The translations under genes and the position numbers were made by a program. A stretch of DNA of 17,546 nt from Wolbachia endosymbiont of Cylisticus convexus. Its GTDB lineage: Bacteria; Pseudomonadota; Alphaproteobacteria; Rickettsiales; Anaplasmataceae. The notes beneath the pieces were generated by a model. That model saw nothing but the letters and a program-made list of their open reading frames with translations. It was not told the DNA's origin and did no database searches. Position 1 is the first letter of the stretch. Each line of letters begins with the position of its first letter. The DNA lies in assembly GCF_003344345.1 (NCBI RefSeq), contig NZ_QPIP01000058.1, forward strand, positions 1 through 17,546, written 5' to 3'. Below are positions 8,196-15,174 of the stretch, one piece after another.

Positions 8196-8840
8196 CTATT
8201 TTACTGCGTCAGCTACACTGCCAAATGAACTTGAACCATTAAAACTATAATGTGTATTAGAATCTACGTTATTCAAATCAGTGATAGAATCATGTGAGCA
8301 TGTTCTTCTTGACGGAGTTTCTTTTATAGTGACATTTATAGGGGAAATTTTTTTTTCTCGCGTTGAACTAACTTTTTTCTCTTTTTGTTGTTCACTTTTA
8401 TGTTGCTCGCTTTCATAATAAGAAACTGGCTCTTGATCTATAAATACAGCACCCTTTAAACGGGCAAGATTAATACCATGCTGATTTATCATAGCATCCT
8501 CTTCATCTTCAACTATGCAGGCTCTCACGTCGTTTGGCTCATTATCAAGGCTAGCAATTTTTTTTTCTTTTAATTTTTTGATTAGATCTTCTTTATTCAC
8601 GTTAGCATTAGATTGACCTTGTAACTTTTTTTTCTTGAGAATCTCCCTACGCTTTTCATATAATTTATACGACTCAGCAAAATCCTCATCTATATGAAAA
8701 TTTGTACCACCAGGGTTACCAGGAGGTATGTACCTCTTACTGAGCTTTACTTTAGACTTAGCTTCAGCATCATGCACAATAAAGGAACTAGAAACTAGAA
8801 ACATTAATATAAAGAAAATTTTAGAAAAGAACTTGAACAT
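8196..8840 (-). CDS. Predicted secreted or lipid-free periplasmic protein of unknown function
   Basis: The 214-residue protein has a clear signal peptide: Lys-containing start, hydrophobic [14 protein letters not shown], then a likely signal peptidase I site after AEA (about residue 27). The mature part begins with basic and Pro/Gly-rich [21 protein letters not shown]. It continues with a Lys/Glu-rich helical stretch, an acidic patch (VEDEEDA) and a low-complexity Ser/Asn-rich tail. I recognise no catalytic domain. It probably acts outside the inner membrane. It is the first gene of a likely two-gene unit with ispG, ending 26 bases before the ispG start. The ATG at 8838-8840 has no strong ribosome binding site, but no better start is visible. 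Confidence 0.75.
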   Translation of the reverse strand: MFKFFSKIFFILMFLVSSSFIVHDAEAKSKVKLSKRYIPPGNPGGTNFHIDEDFAESYKLYEKRREILKKKKLQGQSNANVNKEDLIKKLKEKKIASLDNEPNDVRACIVEDEEDAMINQHGINLARLKGAVFIDQEPVSYYESEQHKSEQQKEKKVSSTREKKISPINVTIKETPSRRTCSHDSITDLNNVDSNTHYSFNGSSSFGSVADAVK

Positions 8841-8974
8841 ACCATAGTGAATATCGTGCCTTAAAAGATAGCAATTAACAAACTTTAAGTAAACCTGAAT
8901 CTTTACTAACTTTATAATACAAACATTTTTCTAAAAAATTTACTATCAAAACCTACATAATCTAAAGGAAGTTT

Positions 8975-9003
8975 AAGGTGTTACAAATTTTACGTAACAC
9001 CTT
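8975..9003 (-). terminator. Hairpin after the repeat-protein gene, possible terminator
   Basis: A perfect 10-bp stem AAGGTGTTAC / GTAACACCTT surrounds a 9-base loop (8985-8993), beginning 13 bases after the stop of the gene ending at 9017. The minus-strand continuation (AAACTTCCTT) is only weakly T-rich, and the plus-strand continuation is TTCAAG. It is more convincing as a 3'-end stabilising hairpin or weak terminator than as a canonical one. Confidence 0.5.
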
Positions 9004-9016
9004 TTCAAGAAGAGCA

Positions 9017-9574
9017 TTATGCTTTTCTTTGTTGTAAGTTATTATTCAGTTTTTCGGTATCACCCACATTACTAAACTTCCCATTTGGTTTATCTTGAGA
9101 TAAGTCGCTTTTCTTTTCTTTATCGAGCTTAACTCCTTGATAGATACAGAATGCAACAAAACTAGCTATCGCTGTTACAGCAAAAGCAGTGGCTATGGTG
9201 CAAATTATTATTGCTTGTTCTTGCCCCCCTACTATCTCTGCAAATGTCTCTACTTTTTCTTCTAAGCCTGTAAATTTTTCTTGCAGGCCGTTTAAGTGCT
9301 CTTGCATACCTTGAAACTTCTCAATACCAATCTTTTCTTCTAATGCACCAAAAACTTTTTCAAACTGCTCAACGTCTATCTTTTGAGCTTCTTGCCATTC
9401 TTTTAATGCACCAAATACCTCTTCAAACTGTTTAGCATCAATATTTTGAGCTTCTTGCCATTCTTTTAATGCACAAAAAACTTTTTCAAACTGCTCAGCA
9501 TCTATCTTTTGACTTTCCTGCAATGCTGTTACATCTGATTTATCAAAACCGAACACAAATTTAGTTATACCCAT
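9017..9574 (-). CDS. Coiled-coil membrane protein with 21-residue tandem repeats
   Basis: I do not recognise a named family. After a short N-terminus, about residues 20-82 form three tandem copies of a 21-residue unit with pattern Q.IDA.QFE.VFGALKEWQEA, a heptad-compatible amphipathic helix. A further coiled-coil stretch follows (EHLNGLQEKFTGLEEKVETFAEIV), then one transmembrane segment of about 25 residues (AIIICTIATAFAVTAIASFVAF) and a hydrophilic Lys/Asp/Asn-rich tail. There is no signal peptide, so the helical part is probably on one side of the inner membrane and the tail on the other. The ATG at 9572-9574 has GGGGGT five bases upstream. The gene stands alone, with its own promoter candidate and a 3' hairpin. 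Single-membrane coiled-coil proteins of this kind in intracellular bacteria are sometimes host-facing; that is speculation here. Confidence 0.75.
   Translation of the reverse strand: MGITKFVFGFDKSDVTALQESQKIDAEQFEKVFCALKEWQEAQNIDAKQFEEVFGALKEWQEAQKIDVEQFEKVFGALEEKIGIEKFQGMQEHLNGLQEKFTGLEEKVETFAEIVGGQEQAIIICTIATAFAVTAIASFVAFCIYQGVKLDKEKKSDLSQDKPNGKFSNVGDTEKLNNNLQQRKA
9340..9528. repeat. 63-bp tandem repeat, three copies, inside the gene at 9017-9574
   Basis: CAAACTG motifs begin at 9361, 9424 and 9487, exactly 63 bases apart, and the surrounding sequence is largely conserved (for example TCTTGCCATTCTTTTAATGC in two of the copies). The period is 21 codons, so copy-number change keeps the frame. 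Outer boundaries are approximate. There are no unique spacers, so this is not a CRISPR array. Confidence 0.85.
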
Positions 9575-9599
9575 TTTTAACCCCCTAGCTAATTAATAT

Positions 9600-9628
9600 A
9601 TTATAATTTTACATTCCCAATGTTTAAA
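9600..9628 (-). promoter_or_regulatory. Candidate promoter of the repeat-protein gene
   Basis: On the minus strand TTTAAA (9623-9628) and a perfect TATAAT (9600-9605) are 17 bases apart, giving a leader of about 20 bases before the ATG at 9574. The -35 box is only a four of six match. The surrounding 9575-9702 spacer is very AT-rich, so chance matches are likely. Confidence 0.4.
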
Positions 9629-9702
9629 TTATTATTAAATTAACTATCATTATACATTGATCTTAAAATAACTTTCCTCGACCTGAAGGTTTAAGTTAGC
9701 GA

Positions 9703-11817
9703 TTATTCTACCAATATCTCTCTCTTTCCTGAGTAACTTGGAGTGCTGACAATACCTTCTTTCTCCATTCTTTCAACAATATTTGCAGCTCTGTTATAGC
9801 CTATTCTAAGCTGCCTTTGAATGTAACTAGTCGAAACCTTTTGATCCCTCTGAATGATGGCCACCGCTTGCTTGTATAGATCGTTCTCTTCATCTTCTGT
9901 TTTACCTTCTGATTCTGCGAAAGAATTTTCATCTTCTTTAGTGATTTCCTCCATGTAGTTTGGCTCACCTTGCGTTTTCAGATGATCAACTATATTTTGC
10001 ACCTCATCATCGCTCACAAATGGACCATGAACTCGAATAATCTTACCACCAGAAGCCATATAAAGCATATCACCCATACCTAGCAATTGTTCAGCTCCTT
10101 GTTCACCTAGTATTGTACGGCTATCTATTTTAGAAGTTACAGCAAAACTGATCCTTGTTGGAAAGTTTGCCTTGATGACGCCTGTTATCACATCTACAGA
10201 TGGGCGTTGTGTTGCCATTATGATGTGTATTCCTGCAGCACGAGCCATTTGAGCTAAACGTTGAATAGAGCATTCTATATCTTTGCCAGCAACAAGCATC
10301 AAATCTGCCATTTCATCCACAATCACCACAATATATGGAAATGTCTCCATTTTAATCGGTATTTTTTCAAACAAAGGTTTACCTGTTGTTGAATTAAATC
10401 CTATTTGCACAACACGTTCCAACTCTATTCCACTATTCATCGCTTCTATGATTTTTTGATTATAGTTTATTACATTGCGCACATTTAAATATGACATCAT
10501 ACGATAGCGATTTTCCATCTCTTTTACTATCCACTTAAGAGCAATAACAGCTTTTTTTGGCTCTGTTACCACTGGCGTTATTAGATGCGGTATTGCATCA
10601 TATATTGAAAGCTCAAGCATTTTTGGGTCAATCATTATCATCTTGCATTCATCAGGACTTAATCGATAAACGAGCGACAGAATCATAGTGTTAATTGCAA
10701 CTGATTTACCTGAACCTGTGGTTCCAGCAACAAGCAAGTGGGGCATTTTAGTCAGATCTGCAATAACTGGTTTTCCACTTATTTCCTTGCCAAGCGCAAT
10801 TGGAAGATTTAAGTTTGCATTTTGGTATTCTGGTGATTCAAGTAAATCACGCAGCATAACAATTTCTCGTTCTTTGTTTGGCAATTCTATTCCCATGGCA
10901 TTTTGTCCACGAATTATTGAAATACGTGCAGAAAGTGCACTCATTGAACGTGCAATATCATCTGCAAGGCCAATCACTCTTGCAGATTTTGTGCCAGCTT
11001 GTGGCTCAAGTTTGTATAAAGTCACAACCGGTCCATAACATACACTTATAATTTTTCCTTGCACACCAAAATCACTCAGGACCTGCTCCAGCAAAGATAA
11101 ATTCTTATTGCTCTCTATTTCATTCAGCTGCTTTCTCTGCAAAGACTCCTCTGCTTTAGAAAGTAAATGGATGCTTGGAAACTCGAATTCACTGGAAGGT
11201 TTAAAAATTTCTTCGGTGGCTTTTTTCTGTCTTTCTTTTGGTTGTTGTTTAGTAGTGATTTTAGTTCTATATTTTTCTTCTACTACTAATGGTGCCATTG
11301 AATACTCAGCAGTTTTACGTAACCTGAAAAACAAAACCTTTGCAAAAAGGTAAATCATTTTTTTACATAAGAAGAGTAGAGAATAAATCACTCTCTTCCA
11401 ACCAATCAGTCCTACAATACCTACTGATGCTACTACTGCAAATATGTAAAATTGGAAGTTATTAATTAGTGCATTTCCTATTATTCCACCGTGCATGTAC
11501 CTAGCAGTGATACCAAGCGAAAATTGTGTTAATACAGCGCATATTGCTACATTGATTAACATTAGGTAGAGAATTTTTAGCAACCTTTTTGATATCAAAA
11601 AGTAAACTATGGTTGTAGCTATTGTAATACTAGTGAGTCCAAAAAATTGAACTAATATATCAGCTAAATATGAACCTACTATTCCACCTAAATTTGTTAC
11701 TTCCTCATTTGTAGCTGTATTTAAGGATGGATCTTTATATTTATAGCTAAAAACTGATATACATATATATATTAAGAGCGACAGGTATATCGCTGATTTT
11801 AGGTGTTTTTTTAACAT
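9703..11817 (-). CDS. ftsK: DNA translocase FtsK
   Basis: FtsK is a hexameric, membrane-anchored, ATP-driven DNA pump that clears and aligns chromosome termini at the division septum. The 704 residues start with about four hydrophobic segments (for example AIYLSLLIYICISVF, ITIATTIVYFLI, YIFAVVASVGIVGLIGW) within the first 155 residues. A short charged linker follows, much shorter than in E. coli. The motor has Walker A GTTGSGKS near residue 365, Walker B VVIVDEMADLM near 495, and MATQRPSVDVITG. The last 65 residues form the winged-helix gamma domain (YIQRQLRIGYNRAANIVERMEKEGIVS) that reads orientation sequences. ATG 11815-11817 directly abuts the TAG of the upstream yggT-like gene, so translation is probably coupled. 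All key motifs are present. Confidence 0.96.
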   Translation of the reverse strand: MLKKHLKSAIYLSLLIYICISVFSYKYKDPSLNTATNEEVTNLGGIVGSYLADILVQFFGLTSITIATTIVYFLISKRLLKILYLMLINVAICAVLTQFSLGITARYMHGGIIGNALINNFQFYIFAVVASVGIVGLIGWKRVIYSLLFLCKKMIYLFAKVLFFRLRKTAEYSMAPLVVEEKYRTKITTKQQPKERQKKATEEIFKPSSEFEFPSIHLLSKAEESLQRKQLNEIESNKNLSLLEQVLSDFGVQGKIISVCYGPVVTLYKLEPQAGTKSARVIGLADDIARSMSALSARISIIRGQNAMGIELPNKEREIVMLRDLLESPEYQNANLNLPIALGKEISGKPVIADLTKMPHLLVAGTTGSGKSVAINTMILSLVYRLSPDECKMIMIDPKMLELSIYDAIPHLITPVVTEPKKAVIALKWIVKEMENRYRMMSYLNVRNVINYNQKIIEAMNSGIELERVVQIGFNSTTGKPLFEKIPIKMETFPYIVVIVDEMADLMLVAGKDIECSIQRLAQMARAAGIHIIMATQRPSVDVITGVIKANFPTRISFAVTSKIDSRTILGEQGAEQLLGMGDMLYMASGGKIIRVHGPFVSDDEVQNIVDHLKTQGEPNYMEEITKEDENSFAESEGKTEDEENDLYKQAVAIIQRDQKVSTSYIQRQLRIGYNRAANIVERMEKEGIVSTPSYSGKREILVE

Positions 11818-12096
11818 CTACTTAAAGTAGTAAGTAATTGTATATTTTACAAAGTGAATTGCTATTATCAATATCATTACGGATAAATCCAATCCATTGA
11901 ACGGTTGTATATACCTTCTGATAACCTTTAGTGGAGGATAGGTGAGTCGATTTAAAGTTTGCATTATGTTGCTTACAACTTCATTATACATGTTAACCAC
12001 ATTAAGTTTAATCAACAAATCGAGAATAACTGAGCATATTAGAATGAAGCTGTAGAGGTCTAGTAGTAGGTTAAGTAAGTATATGATTGGATGCAT
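11818..12096 (-). CDS. YggT-family integral membrane protein
   Basis: The 92-residue protein has two hydrophobic helices (about residues 3-30 and 71-90) flanking the family-typical segment LTYPPLKVIRRYIQPFNGLDLS, with the conserved Pro pair, basic patch and the PF.G.D element. YggT/YlmG-family proteins are small inner-membrane proteins linked in other bacteria and plastids to division or membrane-protein organisation; the biochemical role is not established. Its stop abuts the ftsK start, indicating a two-gene transcript. The ATG at 12094-12096 has only a weak ribosome binding site. Length and arrangement are typical of the family. Confidence 0.85.
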   Translation of the reverse strand: MHPIIYLLNLLLDLYSFILICSVILDLLIKLNVVNMYNEVVSNIMQTLNRLTYPPLKVIRRYIQPFNGLDLSVMILIIAIHFVKYTITYYFK

Positions 12097-12119
12097 ATTA
12101 CTGATTTACACTAAAACCT

Positions 12120-12148
12120 ATTATGTGTAGTGATATGTATAAAATCAA
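12120..12148 (-). promoter_or_regulatory. Candidate promoter of the yggT-ftsK pair
   Basis: On the minus strand TTGATT (12143-12148) and CATAAT (12120-12125) are 17 bases apart, matching consensus at four and five of six positions. The implied leader before the ATG at 12096 is about 15-20 bases. The match is plausible, but the region is AT-rich. Confidence 0.42.
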
Positions 12149-12162
12149 GTCTTACAATAGAT

Positions 12163-12277
12163 TTCTTGCATAACCTCCTGTCATCCCAGTGCTTGACACT
12201 GGTTCTTTTTTTTCTGGTCACGCGCTGGAATGACAAAGAAGAGTGAGCCGCTAATTTTTCATATGGTTATGCAAGAA
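12163..12277. repeat. 115-bp nested inverted-repeat element (MITE-like)
   Basis: Perfect 13-bp terminal inverted repeats TTCTTGCATAACC (12163-12175) and GGTTATGCAAGAA (12265-12277) enclose a second palindromic pair, TGTCATCCCAGTG... and ...CTGGAATGACA, with a T8 run in the middle. It has no coding capacity. The layout resembles a miniature inverted-repeat element carrying the common palindromic repeat, or one repeat inserted into another. Confidence 0.7.
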
Positions 12278-12495
12278 GTCCAATCATTTTTATGCTAAAA
12301 TAAACAATAACCTATATGATATTGTAATCTTTGATTCCAAGTGGATAAAAAATTTATTGATAAATTAACGGAGAGATGTGTACTGTATGAATAGCTTTTT
12401 GATCATGTTTATTACATGCAGGATAAGTGTTCAGGTACATGTGAAACCAGCGCTTCTTTTCTTGTCACCTCTTGTTCCTAAGTAGCCCCTTTGTT

Positions 12496-12524
12496 GTCAT
12501 CCCAGTGTCAAGCACTGGGATGAC
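12496..12524. repeat. Perfect palindromic repeat
   Basis: GTCATCCCAGTG and CACTGGGATGAC form a perfect 12-bp stem around the loop TCAAG. It belongs to the same class as the elements at 1633-1678, 15044-15072 and 15175-15201. As RNA it would be a strong hairpin, but no T run follows, so it is not scored as a terminator. Confidence 0.8.
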
Positions 12525-12719
12525 ACTATTTGTTATGCAAATTGCCACAATGTTCGTATAGTTGTGTGTCTGCACACTGACCATTTGTTCCTATGTTTTT
12601 GTCTATCTTATTTTGCCATCCTGATGAACGAATACGTGTTCAGGACCATTTTCCTTACTTTAATATATGGTCTACCCCATTACTTAATGAGATCATTTCT
12701 TTTAATTGATATTATAAAA

Positions 12720-13148
12720 CTACTTATCGTAAAGTTGATCTATAGATATAATACTACCATTTGATGATTTTTTAGCAGATTTTTCATTTTCGTATTCTTT
12801 ATTAGAATCAACGCTAAATACTAAAATATCTCCTGAAATTTTATCATGAAACTCACTAATAGCAAAAAACGGTACAGTGACTTGTTCTTGTTTTCCATGA
12901 AAACTCAAACTGACGCTAAACTTATCCTCAAGAACTTTTAGACCATAAAATTGATGCTGTAATATAACAAGCATTTGAGTAGGGTATGATTCTTTCAAGG
13001 AGTCTGGTATGACAACACCATTAAAGCGCGTAGAAAATAGTATTTCTAAGTGAGGAGTGAAACCACTACCTGATATAGTATCTAAAGCCTTTTTGACAAC
13101 TTGAAATTTGCTAGAATTAAGCGACTTCTGATAATCTGTTTTATCCAT
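12720..13148 (-). CDS. sspB: SspB-family ClpXP adaptor (stringent starvation protein B)
   Basis: SspB tethers ssrA-tagged polypeptides to the ClpXP protease. The 142-residue protein fits the alphaproteobacterial SspB fold: an N-terminal helix (SKFQVVKKALDTISGSG), then strands HLEILFSTRFNGVVIPDSLKE and the hallmark MLVILQHQFYGLKV. SVSLSFHGKQEQVTVPFFAISEFHDKIS follows. The last 30 residues are a charged, flexible tail ending in ISIDQLYDK, where known SspBs carry the ClpX-binding peptide. The ATG at 13146-13148 follows AAGGG at a suitable distance. It lies about 22 bases downstream of the ssrA coding piece on the same strand, so tag and adaptor are side by side. Family assignment rests on motif recognition. 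Confidence 0.88.
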   Translation of the reverse strand: MDKTDYQKSLNSSKFQVVKKALDTISGSGFTPHLEILFSTRFNGVVIPDSLKESYPTQMLVILQHQFYGLKVLEDKFSVSLSFHGKQEQVTVPFFAISEFHDKISGDILVFSVDSNKEYENEKSAKKSSNGSIISIDQLYDK

Positions 13149-13170
13149 ATAACCCTTACATGTGTAAATT

Positions 13171-13440
13171 TTTAGGGAACTTCTGTTACCCGGCGTTCCC
13201 TAAACCGTGCTTTTCACAATGAAGTTATAGTGCTTAAATTAAGCAGCTAATGCAACATTGTCTTCAGCAGCAAAGTTATCGTTTGCATCTAAATTATGAA
13301 CTCTTAGCGGTGGTATCTAACCGAGCAAAGCTACCATCTTTACTATGCATGTCGATCCTTACTCGCCCCCGTATCAATCAAAAAATATGGTGGAGGCGCC
13401 GAGTACTGCCCTCGGGTCCAATACACCTATTACAAGGTAA
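13171..13440 (-). ncRNA. ssrA: Transfer-messenger RNA, permuted two-piece form
   Basis: tmRNA rescues stalled ribosomes and adds a degradation tag. On the minus strand the acceptor piece comes first and ends CGCCTCC-ACCA (13388-13398). Before it is a 5-bp CCGAG/CTCGG stem with a 7-base loop, as expected for a T arm. After a spacer of about 17 bases (13371-13387) the coding piece begins GGGGGCG (13364-13370), which pairs over 7 bp (one G-U) with CGCCTCC. The tag frame at 13239-13286 reads ANDNFAAEDNVALAA followed by TAA. The 3' region contains a perfect 10-bp hairpin (13171-13180 with 13195-13204). This order is the hallmark of alphaproteobacterial permuted ssrA. The acceptor-piece 5' end (about 13440) and the coding-piece 3' end are approximate. 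Confidence 0.95.
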
Positions 13441-13478
13441 TTTTATTGCCATAGTGCATAAAAAACACACACATGCTT

Positions 13479-13507
13479 ATTATACAGTAGTATTGAATAA
13501 ATGTCAA
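13479..13507 (-). promoter_or_regulatory. Consensus sigma70 promoter of ssrA
   Basis: On the minus strand a perfect TTGACA (13502-13507) and a perfect TATAAT (13479-13484) are separated by exactly 17 bases. Transcription would start near 13472, about 30 bases before the acceptor piece. This is the strongest promoter match in the window and fits an abundant stable RNA; it may also serve sspB downstream. Confidence 0.88.
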
Positions 13508-13642
13508 GTTATTGAACTCCAAATTGATTGGTAGCTAAAAAACTAATATAAAAATTACTTCGCCTATTTATCTAATCTTAGTATAATCACAGTAGAGGTA
13601 TTTTTAGAGCTCAAAATCTATCTTCGTCTGCAGACTTTTCTA

Positions 13643-13861
13643 TTAAATAATCAAACTAAGTAAAAAATGTAGCGTATCTTCTTCAGCGCACATGGGTGCA
13701 CACATATGCTTAATCTCTGTCGTATGTGCGTTGCATTTTTTCTGTTCTTTATTAACATGGGGGGTTCTATGCCTAATTCTTAACAAAAACTGCTCAAATG
13801 CTTGTGTAGCTATTGAATTTACTGAATTCAAGAAAGTAAGAGACAGTATGAGAAGTAACAT
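13643..13861 (-). CDS. Possible small secreted protein, doubtful
   Basis: From an ATG at 13859-13861 the frame encodes about 72 residues: a signal-peptide-like start (MLLLILSLTFLNSVNSIA) followed by a basic, Cys/His-containing tail (RIRHRTPHVNKEQKKCNAHTTEIKHMC). The frame is open further upstream to a TTG at 13903. No ribosome binding site precedes either start. A plus-strand frame of 77 codons (13692-13925) overlaps it and is hydrophobic at its start too, so the choice of strand is uncertain. I recognise no family. Besides this, the 13511-13994 spacer shows nothing supportable. Confidence 0.3.
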   Translation of the reverse strand: MLLLILSLTFLNSVNSIATQAFEQFLLRIRHRTPHVNKEQKKCNAHTTEIKHMCAPMCAEEDTLHFLLSLII

Positions 13862-13994
13862 AAATCGAAAAAAGATGAGTTGTGGAACAAAAAATGCAGA
13901 CAATTGTGGAAAATTGCCTGCGTAACTAGACTACAAATTAGTTTTTCTTCTCAAGAATTAAATCAATTCAGCTGCACTTTCTAACGGAATATTT

Positions 13995-14891
13995 TTAAGA
14001 AAAAAAGTAATATGAAAGAGGATTTTCGTATTGATCTTGTGAATCAATCTCTACTTCTTGCTCTGATGACATCTGTGATGTCAGTCCTTCATCAGATAAA
14101 AGAATTTTTCCTGTAAGAATTTCTATTACTTCTTCCTTTTTACTAGAAATAGCATAATCCAAAGGGGTCTTTCCTTCATTATCACGTATATTAATTTCTG
14201 CACCGTTTTTTAGTAGCATTTCTACGAAGTATTTGCACAGGGAATTTGAGCAAGAAGCAGCAAGATGGAAAGGTGTCTTCCCTTCATTATCTCGTATATC
14301 AACTTCTACACCTTTGTTTAGTAGCCTCTCTGCCATCCATATGCTCTGTCCTGGAGTAGAAACAGCAAGATGTAAAGGTGTTCTTCCTTCATTATCTTGT
14401 ATATTAACTTCCGCACCTTTGTCTAGCAGCATTTTTACGTTTTCTTCTTTTGTCTCTTTTGTACCCCAGAAAGATGAAACTATGTCAGAAGCAGCAAGAT
14501 GCAATGGAGTCTTTCCTTCGTTATCTTGTATATTAATTTCTGCACCTTTGTTTAGCAGTCTCTCTACTATCCATGTGTTCTGTCCTGGAATAATAACAGC
14601 ATAATGTAAAGGAGCCTTTCCTTCATTATCTCGTATATTAACATTCGCATCCTTTTCTATAAGAAGCTCTACTACTTTTGCACAGCCATTTTCAGATGCT
14701 AAACATAGTAAGTTACTTCCACCAAATGAATTAGCATTTATATCAAATCCATTTTCTTCCCATGCATTATACATATCAACATCATGTTGCTGCAGCTCAC
14801 TTTTAAATTTTTCAATTATGTTAGATGAGCTTACTTTGTCATCATTATCAATCCTATATAGTATTTTTTGTAATATCGACGTGTTATTCAT
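13995..14891 (-). CDS. Ankyrin-repeat protein
   Basis: Ankyrin repeats are protein-binding helical hairpins; in Wolbachia-type bacteria such proteins are numerous and often suspected host-interaction factors. I take the ATG at 14889-14891 as start (298 residues) because GGAG lies six bases upstream. A TTG four codons earlier would be part of that site. After about 55 residues of N-terminal sequence come six repeats, most with I.DNEGKTPLHLAA and LL.KGAE.N. Repeats 2 and 4 share PGQ.(T/S)(W/I) and ERLLNKG, pointing to internal duplication. The last 30 residues are acidic/Gln-rich and end in SYYFFS. There is no signal peptide or transmembrane segment. The gene is monocistronic with its own promoter. 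Confidence 0.9.
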   Translation of the reverse strand: MNNTSILQKILYRIDNDDKVSSSNIIEKFKSELQQHDVDMYNAWEENGFDINANSFGGSNLLCLASENGCAKVVELLIEKDANVNIRDNEGKAPLHYAVIIPGQNTWIVERLLNKGAEINIQDNEGKTPLHLAASDIVSSFWGTKETKEENVKMLLDKGAEVNIQDNEGRTPLHLAVSTPGQSIWMAERLLNKGVEVDIRDNEGKTPFHLAASCSNSLCKYFVEMLLKNGAEINIRDNEGKTPLDYAISSKKEEVIEILTGKILLSDEGLTSQMSSEQEVEIDSQDQYENPLSYYFFS

Positions 14892-14910
14892 AATGTTCTC
14901 CAATTTTTAA

Positions 14911-14940
14911 GATTATATACTGATTATAGTATATAATCAA
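14911..14940 (-). promoter_or_regulatory. Promoter with overlapping palindrome, ankyrin gene
   Basis: On the minus strand TTGATT (14935-14940) and a perfect TATAAT (14912-14917) are 17 bases apart. A perfect 11-bp inverted repeat GATTATATACT (14911-14921) / AGTATATAATC (14928-14938), spacer GATTAT, covers the -10 box and reaches into the -35 box. This is the position expected of an operator for a dimeric repressor. The start of transcription would be near 14905, a leader of about 15 bases. Confidence 0.65.
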
Positions 14941-15043
14941 GCTATGAAAATAAAAACATCAGATGCAATTACTACTATGCTGTAGGTGTTAATATAATTT
15001 AAAATCTGTTCATGGGCATCGCAAATATTGAAGCAAGAGCAGC

Positions 15044-15072
15044 GTCATTCCAGTGCTTGACACTGGAATCCA
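15044..15072 (+). repeat. Palindromic repeat
   Basis: GTCATTCCAGTGCTTGACAC begins an element whose 9-bp stem ATTCCAGTG / CACTGGAAT surrounds CTTGA, then continues CCAG. It is a member of the same repeat class as 12496-12524. Confidence 0.8.
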
Positions 15073-15174
15073 GACTTTGATTGTTATACTTGTAAATAAG
15101 TGTAATGGATAATGGTCTTGGTGAGAATAAGAGTTCATCTAAAATGTAGTATTTTTGTTGAAATAGCTCAGCTA

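Larger units (their letters stand above)
12097..12719. other. Gene-free stretch with repeats between yggT and sspB
   Basis: These 623 bases hold a promoter candidate for yggT-ftsK, a nested palindrome (12163-12277), a perfect palindrome (12496-12524) preceded by AAGTAGCCCCTTT as near 3960, and a TGCAAATTG segment (12536-12579) resembling that at 4155-4191. The rest (12278-12480 and 12580-12719) shows no repeat, RNA or convincing coding signal. A 66-codon plus-strand frame at 12564-12764 lacks a ribosome binding site and runs into sspB antisense. Confidence 0.6.

Noticed and set aside
9340..9528. Possible CRISPR array
   Set aside because: The repeats are head-to-tail 63-base coding units with no unique spacers and no cas genes nearby.
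12496..12524. Intrinsic terminator for sspB or the ftsK operon
   Set aside because: The hairpin is strong, but no T run follows on either strand and it matches a dispersed repeat family.
12564..12764. 66-codon hydrophobic plus-strand frame
   Set aside because: It has no ribosome binding site, has AT-rich low-complexity composition, and overlaps the end of sspB in antisense.
13250..13534. 94-codon plus-strand frame
   Set aside because: It is antisense to the tmRNA gene and its promoter; the tag, acceptor stem and CCA end explain the sequence.
13692..13925. 77-codon plus-strand frame rich in Cys
   Set aside because: It overlaps the minus-strand signal-peptide-like frame and has no ribosome binding site; neither is certain, and the minus one was kept at low confidence.
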